The notes: generated by a model not told the origin, from the letters alone. Numbered from the stretch's first letter, positions 9,133-17,458 are shown. The stretch is 64,000 nucleotides of DNA from Streptomyces purpureus (GCF_014648195.1 NZ_BMQQ01000013.1:60345-124344), one strand, 5' to 3'. Numbers and translations are program-made.

Positions 9133-9888
9133 TCAGTTCCAGGCGTTGTTCTGGTTCTGGGCGTGGGAGCCGTGCTGCCCGGCGCCGAACTGGGCGCGCA
9201 CGCCCTGCCCGATCTGCGCGTTCTGCGGCGGCATGACCTCGCTGGGCTGGACCAGGGCGAAGCCCTGTCCGAGGAAGCTGAGCTCCCAGCCCTCGCCGGT
9301 GTTGCCGCGGCGCCGCATCACACCGGAGGAGTGCGTCTGCGCCTGCATCTGCACCCGCAGCCCGGAGGACCAGGCGACGATCGCGTCGGCGTCGGCGTTG
9401 ACGTACTTGTCGGGCGTGACCTGCATCATCAGCGGCTGCCCCGAGGTCATCAGGGCGACCTTGCCGCGGCCGGAGATGTTGAGCTGGTACTTGCCCGATC
9501 CGGAGATGCCGTACTGGCTGTCCACGGCGATCACTTCGGTGTGCAGGGTCGAGTCCAGCGCCAGGACGTAGGCGCTGTCGACGGTCATGCCCTCCTGGTC
9601 GACGTCCACGACGTGGATGTACTGGGCCAGGTTGGCGAAGTAGACCGTGCCCTGGCCGGAGCAGCGCATCAGGTCGAGGCCCTCCCCGGTGTTGGCGCGG
9701 GCCCGGCGCTGGCCGCCGGTCTGGTATTCGCCGTCGAAGTCGACGAGTCCCTGGTAGGCGACCATGGCGCCCTTACGGGCGAGGACGTCGTCGTGGCCGG
9801 TGAGCGCGACCCGCAGCAGCTGCGGGTTCTGTACGACGTACCGCTCCTGGCTCTGCTGCTCGGCGTGGTTGAAAAGCGGGCTCTGCAT
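9133..9888 (-). CDS. AIM24 family protein
   Basis: This 251-residue AIM24-family beta-barrel-like protein is the last of three consecutive genes with this domain. The fold is seen in repeated Gly-rich strands such as FLGQGFALVQPSE near the C-terminus, and in internal segments ending MRCSGQGTVYFANL and YQLNISGRGKVAL. The N-terminal NPQLLRVALTGHDDVLARKGAMVAYQG pattern is shared with its two upstream neighbours. Bacterial AIM24 proteins have no settled function; the mitochondrial relative is an inner-membrane organiser. The C-terminal tail is Gln/Asn-rich. It lies 17 bp downstream of the second AIM24 gene, so they are likely one operon. Confidence 0.85.
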   Translation of the reverse strand: MQSPLFNHAEQQSQERYVVQNPQLLRVALTGHDDVLARKGAMVAYQGLVDFDGEYQTGGQRRARANTGEGLDLMRCSGQGTVYFANLAQYIHVVDVDQEGMTVDSAYVLALDSTLHTEVIAVDSQYGISGSGKYQLNISGRGKVALMTSGQPLMMQVTPDKYVNADADAIVAWSSGLRVQMQAQTHSSGVMRRRGNTGEGWELSFLGQGFALVQPSEVMPPQNAQIGQGVRAQFGAGQHGSHAQNQNNAWN

Positions 9889-9905
9889 GGTGTTCTCGCT
9901 CCCCC

Positions 9906-10586
9906 TCAGCCCCGGATCCGCAGACGGTCGGTGCTGTCCTCACTCGGCTGGACGACGACGATGCCGCGTCCGGAGAAGGCCATCTGGTAGGCCTCCCCGC
10001 TGCCCCGTCCGATCAGGGAGGAGGCCTTGAAGCTGCGCTTGCCCTTGACCTTCAGCTCCGGGGACCAGGCGACGAGGGCGTCCGGGTCGACGTACGTCTC
10101 GTCCTCGCCGCGGCCGCAGTCGACCACGATCGGCGTGCCGCGCGAGGTGAGGGCGACCCAGCCCGTACCCGAGATCTGGACGTTCCACAGCCCCTGGCCG
10201 GCGAACTTGGCCAGGCCCTTGACCTTCTCGACGCCCCACTGGAGGTGGGCGTCGAAGGCGAGGAGGTTGGTGCCGTTGACGGAGAGCGAGTCGTTGTTGA
10301 GGTTCATGACGACGACGTCGGCGCCGTAGTCGGCGAGGTAGAGCAGTCCGTCGCCGGAGCACTTCATGATCGGCGCGCCCTCACCGGTGATCCACTGGGA
10401 GGCGACCTGGCGGGCGGCGGGCGGGTTGGGCTCGTACTGGATGAAGCCTTCGTAGGCGACCATCGAGCCGGTACGGGCGAACAGGTCCTGGCCGGAGGCC
10501 ATGGCGACCTTCAGCATGGAGCGGCCGTGGTTCTCCATCCGGGCCGCGATCGGGGTGGGGGCGTAGCCCGCTAGTTGCTGGTTCAT
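9906..10586 (-). CDS. AIM24 family protein
   Basis: This 226-residue AIM24 protein is the middle gene of the three. It shares with its neighbours an N-terminal start around MLKVAMASGQDLFARTGSMV, a central MKCSGDGLLYLADYG motif and a C-terminal FSGRGIVVVQPSE. It has no signal peptide or membrane helix. It lies 14 bp after the TerD-AIM24 fusion and 17 bp before the third gene, so all three are probably made together and may assemble with one another (inference). Confidence 0.85.
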   Translation of the reverse strand: MNQQLAGYAPTPIAARMENHGRSMLKVAMASGQDLFARTGSMVAYEGFIQYEPNPPAARQVASQWITGEGAPIMKCSGDGLLYLADYGADVVVMNLNNDSLSVNGTNLLAFDAHLQWGVEKVKGLAKFAGQGLWNVQISGTGWVALTSRGTPIVVDCGRGEDETYVDPDALVAWSPELKVKGKRSFKASSLIGRGSGEAYQMAFSGRGIVVVQPSEDSTDRLRIRG

Positions 10587-10600
10587 GTCTTCGGGCTCCC

Positions 10601-12253
10601 TCAGACCTCGTACGGCTGGACGACGATGAAGTTGCCGGGGGCTCCCCGGAACTGGAGGTTGACGGTCTCTCCGCTGTGGCCGGGGTAGGCGTTGCGGCGC
10701 AGCCGGACCTGGCTGGAGAGGATCACCTGCGAGGCGGCGGACCAGGCGACGACGGCGTTGCAGTCGGCGAACGTGGTCGGCGTGACGGGCAGGACGACGG
10801 GGACGCCGTGGGTCTTCACGACGACGGTGCCGGTGCCCTGGAACTGCATGGTGAACAGGGCTCCGCCGGGGATGCCGTGGCCCTCGATGCGGCGCACCTC
10901 GTGCTGGAGGGACTCGTCGAAGGCGAGGACGTTCTCCGCGGAGACGCAGATGGCGTCGCCCTGGAGCTCGATGGGGTGCAGATGGGAGCCGGTCTCGGCG
11001 AGGAATACCTGGCCGCGACCGGTGCAGCGCATCAGCTGCATCTCCTGGCCGGTGGCGTTACCGACGATACGGCCGGCGAACCCGGCGCCCTTGTAGCCGA
11101 ATTCGACCTTGCCCTGGTACATGACCATGCTGCCCTGGCGGGCGAGGACGGGAACGCCGCCCATGGCCAGGTCGACCCGCATGAGCTGCTGGTTCTGCGG
11201 GGTCCAGCGCTGGCCGGTGGCGGCCTCCTTGTACGGCGCGAGCGCGGCGGCGAGTCCGGCGCCGCCCTGCGGGGCCCCTTGCGGCATGCCGCCGGGCGGC
11301 ATGCCCATGGGGGGCTGCTGGCCGTACTGCGGCTGACCGTAGCCGGCCGGCGCGGGCTGGCCGTACGGGGACGGGGCGGCGGGCGGCGCGGCCTGGCCGG
11401 GGACCTGCCCGAACTGCGGCGGCTGGGGCGGCTGGCCGTACGGAGACGGGGCCGCGGGCGGGGCCATCGGCGCCGCGATCGTGGGCGCGCCGTGCACGGG
11501 CTGGGGCGCGGGCGGCACCGGAGCGGGCGCCGGGGCCGGAGCCGGGGCGGCCGGGGCGCCGAAGGACGGCGCGGGCTGGGCCTGCTGAGGCTGCGCGGGC
11601 GCGCCGAACGAGGGGGCCGGGGCTGCCGCCGCCGGGCCCGGGGCGGCGAAGCCGGGCGCCGCGGAGCCGCCGGGCGGCGGACCGAAACCGGGGGCCGCCT
11701 GCGGCGGCTGAGCGGCCGGTTCCTCCTCGGCGACCTCGCCACCGAAGTTGCGCAGCAGCGCGGCCAGTCCGCCGTCGAAGCCCTGGCCGACGGCGGCGAA
11801 GCGCCAGACGTCCTTGAGGTAGAAGTCGCCGAGCATCACGGCGCGCTCGGTGGTGAACTCCGAGCCCGTGAAGGAGTACCGCACGACCTCTTCGCCGCCC
11901 GCGACGATCCGGATGTAGCCGGGGCCGACCTGGGACATCTGGCCGTCGCCGTCGATGGTGGCGGTGAAGGACAGCTTGTGGATCGAGGCCGGGATGCGGT
12001 CCAGCGTGACCCGGAAGGACTCGGTGTCACCGGCCTGTGCGCCCAGGAGCTGGATGGATTCCTCGGGTGACTTCGGCTGGTTGAAGAAGACGAAATACCG
12101 GTCGTCGGAAAGCTGTTCGTCGGCGTCCAGGCCGAAGCAGCTGATGTCGAAGGTCAGCCCGGGTGCCGCGATCTGCACGCCCACGTACAGGTCGGTCCCG
12201 GAAGTGAGATCACTGATCTTGGCCTTGTGGCCCCGTTGGAATTCCCTGGCCAT
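10601..12253 (-). CDS. TerD-AIM24 fusion protein
   Basis: This 550-residue protein has three parts. Residues 1-175 are a TerD (tellurium resistance/stress) domain, with the calcium-binding region visible as DISCFGLDADEQLSDDRYFV and FNQPKSPE. Residues about 180-335 are a disordered linker rich in Pro, Ala, Gln and Gly. Residues about 340-550 are an AIM24 domain (MRVDLAMGGVPVLARQGSMV through FRGAPGNFIVVQPYEV). TerD proteins bind calcium and associate with envelope or stress complexes; coupling to AIM24 suggests a calcium-responsive membrane-linked assembly (inference). It is the first gene of a three-gene leftward operon. No TerC or TerB gene lies beside it. Confidence 0.9.
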   Translation of the reverse strand: MAREFQRGHKAKISDLTSGTDLYVGVQIAAPGLTFDISCFGLDADEQLSDDRYFVFFNQPKSPEESIQLLGAQAGDTESFRVTLDRIPASIHKLSFTATIDGDGQMSQVGPGYIRIVAGGEEVVRYSFTGSEFTTERAVMLGDFYLKDVWRFAAVGQGFDGGLAALLRNFGGEVAEEEPAAQPPQAAPGFGPPPGGSAAPGFAAPGPAAAAPAPSFGAPAQPQQAQPAPSFGAPAAPAPAPAPAPVPPAPQPVHGAPTIAAPMAPPAAPSPYGQPPQPPQFGQVPGQAAPPAAPSPYGQPAPAGYGQPQYGQQPPMGMPPGGMPQGAPQGGAGLAAALAPYKEAATGQRWTPQNQQLMRVDLAMGGVPVLARQGSMVMYQGKVEFGYKGAGFAGRIVGNATGQEMQLMRCTGRGQVFLAETGSHLHPIELQGDAICVSAENVLAFDESLQHEVRRIEGHGIPGGALFTMQFQGTGTVVVKTHGVPVVLPVTPTTFADCNAVVAWSAASQVILSSQVRLRRNAYPGHSGETVNLQFRGAPGNFIVVQPYEV

Positions 12254-12361
12254 GCGTAACGACCGTCCCCCATCCCGAAATGTGAATGCGTCGCGTCAGG
12301 CTAACGGCTGGCGACGACATTGAGCCAAGTCGGGACGGATTCGCTACAGGATCGACGAATG

Positions 12362-12937
12362 TCACTCTCCGCGAGCGGCCGGCAGATGCGGCAACCGCTC
12401 GGCGGCGACGACGCCTTCGAGGTAGCCACGGGCCCGCTCGGTACGCGGGTAGGCCTCCAGGAGCCGCCAGAAGTCGGGACCGTGCCCGGGGACGAGGAGG
12501 TGGGCGAGCTCGTGGACGAGGACATAGTCGACGACGTACTCGGGCATCCCCTGGAGCCGGTGGGAGAGACGGATGCTGCCCTCGGAAGGGGTGCACGAAC
12601 CCCAGCGGGTGTTCTGGTTCGTCACCCACCGCACGGAGGTGGGGCGCGCCCTGCCGCCGAAATACTGGTCCGACAACCGCTCGGCGCGCTCGCCCAGTTC
12701 CACGTCGCCCAGCATGCGCTTGCTCTCCTGGGCGGCGAGCTTGTCGAGCATCACGGTCACCCAGCGATGCTCCTCCGCCTCGGACATCCGGGCGGGGATG
12801 AGCACGATGGTCCGGTCGCCCTCCCGGTAGGCGGAGACTGTTCTGCTCCGCCGGGAGCTCCTTCGGACCTCGACCGCACTCGTCCCCGACCCGCGGGGCG
12901 GTTTCCTTGTCTCGCTGCGCTGTGGGTCGGCGGGCAC
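12362..12937 (-). CDS. YgjP-like (DUF45) zinc metallopeptidase
   Basis: This 191-residue protein has the YgjP/WLM-type metallopeptidase core. NTRWGSCTPSEGSIRLSHRL precedes the zinc site HELAH (about residue 145), followed by GHGPDFWRLL, which supplies the third ligand. The N-terminus is Arg/Ser-rich and probably disordered. Substrates are unknown. The GTG at 12937 is the only start before an upstream stop. About 200 bp separate it from the divergent E1-like gene; that gap has a 6-bp dyad at 13093-13112. Confidence 0.85.
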   Translation of the reverse strand: MPADPQRSETRKPPRGSGTSAVEVRRSSRRSRTVSAYREGDRTIVLIPARMSEAEEHRWVTVMLDKLAAQESKRMLGDVELGERAERLSDQYFGGRARPTSVRWVTNQNTRWGSCTPSEGSIRLSHRLQGMPEYVVDYVLVHELAHLLVPGHGPDFWRLLEAYPRTERARGYLEGVVAAERLPHLPAARGE

Positions 12938-13134
12938 GCCCCGACGTTACCCGCTGTCAGCGGAGGAAGTCCCGCCTCCAGGACGGTTCGGACGGGATCC
13001 ACCCACGTCGTACACCATTTGAACGACTAATACCCCGCCCCTGTGGACAACTTTCCGTGGCCTTCGCGCCGCCGAGGCATTCTGACGGCGGAGATCACCA
13101 CAGCGAGTGATCATGAAAGTACCGGGGGGCGGAA

Positions 13135-14286
13135 ATGCATCCGATGGTCAAGCCGGCGCTGCGCCGCGCCTGGCGGAATCTTCAGTACGTGCAGTTCGGT
13201 GTGACACCGGCGCACGCGGTCGTGGTCGGTCCGGTGGACACGACCACCGGCAGCCTCATCGGGCTGATGGACGGGACTCGGGGCATCGATCTGCTGCGCG
13301 AGGAGGGCAGGGCGCTCGGGCTGGACGAGGACCGGGTGGACGTGCTGGTGAGCAGACTGGCCGCGGCGGGGCTTCTCGCGGACGCGACGGCGGGCCGAGA
13401 GGGCGCCGCTGCCTCCGGTCGCCGCGGCGGGGAGCCGGATCCGGTGCGCGCCGATCTGGAGTCGCTCTCGGTGGTCCACCGGGAGCCGGACGGTGCGGTG
13501 CGGCGCTGGTCGGCGCGGCGGACGGCGCGGGTGCAGGTGCGCGGTGCCGGGCGGGTGGGGGCGGCGGTGGCGGCGCTGCTGTCGGCCTCCGGGGTGGGAC
13601 GCGTGGAGGTGCTGGACAGCGGGCCGGTGGAGCCCTGGGACGTGTCGCCGGGCGGGCTGCCGCCGGAGGCGGTGGGTGAGCGCAGAACCACTGCGGCCCG
13701 GCGGCTCGTGGGGAGATCGGCGCCGGGCGGGCGGGTGCCGCGGGCCCGGCAGGCGGCCGACGCGCCGGGGGCGGGCGCCGGGCGGCCCGTCTCGCTGATC
13801 GTCGTGGCGCCGAGGGACGGGCTGGGGGCGTATCTGCCCGACCCGGTGCCGGCCGGGGAGTGGGTCGCGGCCGGCACCCCCCATCTGTACGCGGGGGTGG
13901 CCGAGGCGACCGGAGTGGTGGGCCCGCTGGTGCTGCCCGGCGGGACGGCCTGCGCCGGGTGCATGGAGCGGGAGCGGACGGACCGGGAGCCGGTGTGGCC
14001 GCGGATGCTGGCGCAGTGGCGGTCCGGCGGGCCGGGCGCCGTGCCCGCCTGCGACCTGGGGCTCGCGACGGTGGTGGCCGGGCTCGCCGCGGCGCACGCC
14101 CTGGCGTTTCTCGACGGTGAGCTGCCGGCGAGTGTCGGCGCGCGCTGGGAGACCTCCTCGCCGTTGCTGGAATGGCGTTCGGAGCGGGTGGTGCCGTACG
14201 CCGGGTGTGATTGCGGCGCCGTTGCTGACGGAGAAGGGGAGCGGGCCTCGGGCGGCGGAGCCGCGCACGACACAATGGCGGGGTAA
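13135..14286 (+). CDS. Orphan E1/ThiF-like protein (TOMM docking-type)
   Basis: This 383-residue protein resembles the ThiF/E1-like partner proteins annotated as TOMM precursor leader-binding proteins. Residues about 1-85 look like a winged-helix leader-binding domain. A Rossmann motif (VRGAGRVGAAVAALL) begins near residue 125. A CAGC pair and a C-terminal CDC may bind zinc. The segment after the Rossmann fold lacks the DxDxVexSN pattern of active E1 enzymes (it reads VLDSGPVEPWDVS), so adenylation activity is doubtful. No YcaO gene or precursor peptide is nearby, so this is not a recognisable RiPP cluster. The family is moderately secure; the role is unknown. Confidence 0.7.
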   Translation: MHPMVKPALRRAWRNLQYVQFGVTPAHAVVVGPVDTTTGSLIGLMDGTRGIDLLREEGRALGLDEDRVDVLVSRLAAAGLLADATAGREGAAASGRRGGEPDPVRADLESLSVVHREPDGAVRRWSARRTARVQVRGAGRVGAAVAALLSASGVGRVEVLDSGPVEPWDVSPGGLPPEAVGERRTTAARRLVGRSAPGGRVPRARQAADAPGAGAGRPVSLIVVAPRDGLGAYLPDPVPAGEWVAAGTPHLYAGVAEATGVVGPLVLPGGTACAGCMERERTDREPVWPRMLAQWRSGGPGAVPACDLGLATVVAGLAAAHALAFLDGELPASVGARWETSSPLLEWRSERVVPYAGCDCGAVADGEGERASGGGAAHDTMAG

Positions 14287-14349
14287 CGGCCACCGGTACG
14301 CGACCTCGGCGTCGAACGCGGCACAGCAGTCTGGGATTTGGAGGGGCGC

Positions 14350-15753
14350 ATGTCTGATCTACCCCGGAAGGCGGTCACCCGGACCGCCAAGTTGGCCGCG
14401 CTGCCACTGGGCTTCGCCGGTCGGGCCACGTGGGGCCTGGGCAAGCGGATCGGCGGGAAGTCCGCCGAGATCGTCGCCCGCGAGCTGCAACAGCGCACCG
14501 CCGACCAGCTGTTCAAGGTGCTCGGTGAGCTCAAGGGCGGGGCGATGAAGCTCGGGCAGGCGCTGTCCGTCTTCGAGTCGGCGCTGCCCGAGGAGGTGGC
14601 CGGCCCGTACCGCGCGGCGCTCACCAAGCTTCAGGAGGCGGCGCCCCCGATGCCGGTGCGCACGGTCCACGCGGTCCTCGCGGAGCGGCTGGGTGAGGAC
14701 TGGCGTGAGCTGTTCCTGGAGTTCGAGGACAAGCCCTCGGCGGCGGCGTCGATCGGCCAGGTGCACCGGGCGGTGTGGCACGACGGCCGCGAGGTGGCCG
14801 TGAAGGTGCAGTACCCGGGGGCCGGTGAGGCGCTGCTCTCCGATCTGACCCAGCTCAGCCGCTTCGCCCGGCTGCTGGGCCCGCTGGTTCCGGGCATGGA
14901 CATCAAGCCGCTCATCACGGAGCTGCGGGACCGTGTGTCGGAGGAGCTGGACTACGCCCTGGAGGCACAGGCGCAGCGGGAGCACGCGGCGGAGTTCGCG
15001 GACGATCCGGATGTGGTGGTGCCGGATGTGGTGCACCAGTCCGACCAGGTGCTGGTGACGGAGTGGATCGACGGCATCCCGCTCGCCGAGGTGGTCGCGG
15101 ACGGCACGCAGGAGCAGCGGGACCGGGCGGGTCAGCTGCTGGCCCGGTTCCTCTTCTCCGGTCCGGCCCGTACGGGGCTGCTGCACGCCGATCCGCATCC
15201 GGGGAACTTCCGGCTGCTGCCCGCGGCAGGGGCGGACGACGGCGAGGAAGGGGCCTCTGGGGACTGGCGGCTGGGGGTGCTGGACTTCGGCACGGTGGAC
15301 CGGCTGCCCGGCGGGCTGCCGCAGACGATCGGGGTCTGTCTGCGGATGACCCTGGCGGGTGAGGCCGAGACGGTCTACGAGCTGCTGCGCGAAGAGGGCT
15401 TCGTCAAGGAGAAGATCGCACTCGACCCGGACGCGGTGCTCGAGTATCTGCTGCCGATCATCGAGCCGGCGGAGGTGGACGCGTTCGCCTTCTCCCGGGA
15501 GTGGATCCGCAACCAGGCCGCCCGTATCGCCGACCCGCGCTCCCCCGCCCATCAGTTGGGCAAGCAGCTCAATCTGCCGCCGTCGTATCTGCTGATCCAC
15601 CGTGTGACGTTGAGCACGATAGGGGTGCTCTGTCAGCTGAACGCGACGGTCCGGCTGCGGGACGAGCTGGAGGAGTGGCTGCCGGGGTTCCTGCCGCAGG
15701 ACGAGGAGACGGAGCCGGACGCGCCGGAGCCGCAGGCGGTGGCGGAGGGCTGA
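14350..15753 (+). CDS. ABC1/UbiB (AarF) family kinase-like protein
   Basis: This 467-residue ABC1-family protein has the family-specific KxGQ motif (GGAMKLGQALSVFES, about residue 63), the Ala-rich loop AASIGQVHRA in place of a kinase glycine loop, EVAVKVQYPG with the ATP-binding lysine, HADPHPGNF as catalytic loop and LDFGTVDRL as the DFG site. UbiB-type proteins support quinone or lipid metabolism as atypical ATPases. The ATG at 14350 follows GGAGGGG. An ABC1 gene stands beside whiB7 in mycobacteria too (Rv3197), so the pairing with wblC is conserved. Confidence 0.9.
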   Translation: MSDLPRKAVTRTAKLAALPLGFAGRATWGLGKRIGGKSAEIVARELQQRTADQLFKVLGELKGGAMKLGQALSVFESALPEEVAGPYRAALTKLQEAAPPMPVRTVHAVLAERLGEDWRELFLEFEDKPSAAASIGQVHRAVWHDGREVAVKVQYPGAGEALLSDLTQLSRFARLLGPLVPGMDIKPLITELRDRVSEELDYALEAQAQREHAAEFADDPDVVVPDVVHQSDQVLVTEWIDGIPLAEVVADGTQEQRDRAGQLLARFLFSGPARTGLLHADPHPGNFRLLPAAGADDGEEGASGDWRLGVLDFGTVDRLPGGLPQTIGVCLRMTLAGEAETVYELLREEGFVKEKIALDPDAVLEYLLPIIEPAEVDAFAFSREWIRNQAARIADPRSPAHQLGKQLNLPPSYLLIHRVTLSTIGVLCQLNATVRLRDELEEWLPGFLPQDEETEPDAPEPQAVAEG

Positions 15754-15773
15754 CCGGGGGGCGGCCCGCGCCA

Positions 15774-15980
15774 TCACCACCAGGACGAGTCGAGCCGGCC
15801 CTCGATCGCTCTGATGTTGGCGCGGGCGCACGCCTCGCAGAAGTACTCGCGGCGGCCGTTCTCCACCGAGCAGGTCCAGGTCACCGGAAGCGTGTCGGCG
15901 ACCCGGCCGCAGCGGGCGCAGGCGATGCTCTTGCTCTCCTCGGGTGTCCGGGCGTCTCCACCGGAGTCACTACTCAGCAC
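15774..15980 (-). CDS. Zinc-ribbon miniprotein
   Basis: This 68-residue protein has two Cys pairs, CARC near residue 21 and CEAC near residue 48, spaced as a small zinc ribbon, and ends in SSWW. It starts with GTG. It converges on the ABC1 gene with about 20 bp between stops. Function unknown; nucleic acid or protein binding is possible. Confidence 0.7.
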   Translation of the reverse strand: MLSSDSGGDARTPEESKSIACARCGRVADTLPVTWTCSVENGRREYFCEACARANIRAIEGRLDSSWW

Positions 15981-16025
15981 CCTGAAGACGATAACCGCGC
16001 GGGGCTCCGCGGCCGGGGCAACGCA

Positions 16026-16061
16026 CCGCGGGGGCCGGTCCGTTCGGACCGGCCCCCGCGG
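16026..16061. terminator. Hairpin terminator
   Basis: A 17-bp perfect inverted repeat (16026-16042 with 16045-16061) lies between the zinc-ribbon gene and the stop of the wblC-linked small gene. On the minus strand it sits about 30 bp past the wblC unit and is its likely end. Confidence 0.8.
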
Positions 16062-16091
16062 GGATGCTCAGCTGGTGAGCTTCCTGGGTAT

Positions 16092-16415
16092 TCAGTGCAT
16101 GACAGCCATGGCCAGCGCGCGGCGGGCGCGCATGGAGACGCGCTCGGCGCGGCGCTGCATGCGCCGGGCGGCGACCAGGCGTACGGCCTGACGTTCCGCG
16201 TCCGCTTCCCTCATGCGGTCGTGCATATGCGCACGGGCCAGGGCTTCTGGAATGAGTTGCATCTCACGGGTCCTGTTCTGACGCGAGGCGTTCGCGCCGA
16301 TGGTGGTGACAGCTGGGGTGGCGGAGCCGGACGGCTCGCTCGTGGAAGAGGACATCGGGGCCTGCTTCTGGGGATCGTGCGTGAGGGGTCGGTCGATGGT
16401 TCCGGTGGCGGTCAT
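16092..16415 (-). CDS. Small basic protein cotranscribed with wblC
   Basis: This 107-residue protein is unrecognised. The first half is Thr/Ser/Pro-rich. The second half is strongly basic and probably helical, dominated by Arg, Ala and Met (AARRMQRRAERVSMRARRAL). Its ATG overlaps the wblC stop as ATGA, so it is translationally coupled to wblC and should respond to the same inducers. A nucleic-acid or ribosome-associated role is a guess from charge alone. Confidence 0.7.
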   Translation of the reverse strand: MTATGTIDRPLTHDPQKQAPMSSSTSEPSGSATPAVTTIGANASRQNRTREMQLIPEALARAHMHDRMREADAERQAVRLVAARRMQRRAERVSMRARRALAMAVMH

Positions 16416-16783
16416 GCCGCGACGACCGGGTTCTTGCGCGGGCGGCCACGCGGCCGCTTGCGGGCCACGACGACACCCTGGACGAACAGCTCGCCGCCCC
16501 AGACACCCCACGGCTCACGCCGCTCCTTGGCGCCCGCCAGGCAGGCCTCCATCAGAGGGCAGGTCCGGCAGAGGGACTTGGCGTACTCGACGTCCGCCGG
16601 CGACTCGGCGAAGAAGACCTCCGGGTCGTAGGAACGACACGGGACGGGTACGCCGAGGTTCTCGATGGCGTCGTCGAGCGCGGTGAGCGCGGTGAGGGGG
16701 GTCAAGGTGAAGTCCTCCGTGAGGCCGGGCGGGGGGATCGTTTCGGAAGGCGGTACGGACGGGGCGTGCGCTTCGAGTTGCAC
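16412..16783 (-). CDS. wblC: WhiB7-type transcription factor WblC
   Basis: This 123-residue WhiB-family Fe-S regulator activates intrinsic antibiotic resistance in Streptomyces (WblC) and mycobacteria (WhiB7). Four cluster-binding cysteines are visible (C49, C72, C75, C81). They are followed by GVWGG (residues 93-97), which contacts the principal sigma factor, and a C-terminal AT-hook RPRGRPRK (about 110-117) diagnostic of WhiB7/WblC. The GTG start has GAGGAAG upstream. Context agrees: uvrD2 lies upstream and an ABC1 gene nearby. It is preceded by a roughly 600-nt leader with an upstream ORF and an intrinsic hairpin. Confidence 0.95.
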   Translation of the reverse strand: MQLEAHAPSVPPSETIPPPGLTEDFTLTPLTALTALDDAIENLGVPVPCRSYDPEVFFAESPADVEYAKSLCRTCPLMEACLAGAKERREPWGVWGGELFVQGVVVARKRPRGRPRKNPVVAA

Positions 16784-16898
16784 GGGGTGTTCTTCCTCGT
16801 CTGTTGTTCCGGCCTGTTGGGCCGGGTGTCGGCTGGTACCGGGTCTTGCGCTGTCCCGAGGCCCCTTCGGTCTGCTCCGCCCGTTCGGGCAAAACAGA

Positions 16899-16933
16899 AG
16901 GGCCGCGGATCCCGGGTGGGGTTCCGCGGCCCT
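16899..16933 (-). promoter_or_regulatory. wblC leader attenuator hairpin
   Basis: On the minus strand an 11-bp perfect stem (16933-16923 with 16909-16899) with a 13-nt loop is followed by TCTGTTTTGC. This is an intrinsic terminator shape, 24 bp past the upstream ORF stop and 115 bp before the wblC GTG. It fits the uORF-dependent transcription attenuation described for wblC/whiB7. Confidence 0.8.
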
Positions 16934-16956
16934 GAAGGCGCCGGCCTGATCATGGA

Positions 16957-17289
16957 TCAGGCTGGATCACTCCAGGGTTCGAGCCCACGGAAGGCCCACA
17001 TCGTGTGGTGCTGCGTCGTCTGCTGCTTGGTTTCGGCACCGGTCGCCGCGAAGGCGTAGGCCTTGGCCTCGCCCGCCGCTACTCCTGCTTCCAGTGCCTT
17101 GGTCGGTCGCTCATTGCGCTCCATGACGGGGAGAGCCGCCAGAAGCATGGCCGGACGCAGGAACGCGAAGCCGGACACACCGGTGCCAATGAACGCCGAA
17201 CCGGAGAGGCCGAGCGAGCAGGCGGAGACGACCGAGCGATCGGTCATTTTGTCGGTGCGGACGGTGGTGCTGTTGATGTAGCTGATCAC
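16957..17289 (-). CDS. Upstream ORF in the wblC leader
   Basis: This open frame encodes up to 110 residues. The GTG at 17289 has a strong GAGAGGAGG 9 nt before it. The product has a hydrophobic stretch (about residues 24-51), an Ala/Glu-rich middle and the end MWAFRGLEPWSDPA. It lies entirely between the wblC promoter and the attenuator hairpin, so its translation probably senses ribosome stalling rather than making a needed protein. Shorter in-frame ATG starts (for example 14, 55 or 63 residues from the end) cannot be excluded as the true uORF. Confidence 0.65.
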   Translation of the reverse strand: MISYINSTTVRTDKMTDRSVVSACSLGLSGSAFIGTGVSGFAFLRPAMLLAALPVMERNERPTKALEAGVAAGEAKAYAFAATGAETKQQTTQHHTMWAFRGLEPWSDPA

Positions 17290-17405
17290 TGGAATCGCCT
17301 CCTCTCGGCGTCTCAGGGGGATCGGGGTGAGCCGGTCCCACACGTATTCGGATAAGTACAGCACGGAGACACGGCTTCAGAGAAGTCGCTGTTTCCGTGG
17401 TTAAG

Positions 17406-17446
17406 AACCTATGGGGCTTCCCCAGGCGGGCGCAAACTATTTTTTC
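17406..17446 (-). promoter_or_regulatory. Predicted autoregulated wblC promoter
   Basis: Reading leftward there is GAAAAAATAGT (17446-17436), then TTGCGC (17435-17430), an 18-bp spacer and TAGGTT (17411-17406). An A-rich box abutting a -35 element is the arrangement known for WhiB7/WblC-activated promoters, where the AT-hook contacts the A-rich DNA. It lies just past the uvrD2 stop and about 110 bp before the uORF. Confidence 0.65.
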
Positions 17447-17458
17447 GACGAGTTTGCA

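Noticed and set aside
9133..12253. A tellurite resistance operon
   Set aside because: Only a single TerD domain is present, with no TerB, TerC, TerZ or TerF gene nearby.
13135..14286. A RiPP (thiazole/oxazole) biosynthetic cluster around the E1-like gene
   Set aside because: No YcaO, dehydrogenase, precursor peptide or transporter is adjacent.
16974..16988. A GGGTTCGAGCCC stretch resembling a tRNA T-arm
   Set aside because: No acceptor, D or anticodon arms can be drawn around it, and it lies inside the wblC upstream ORF.
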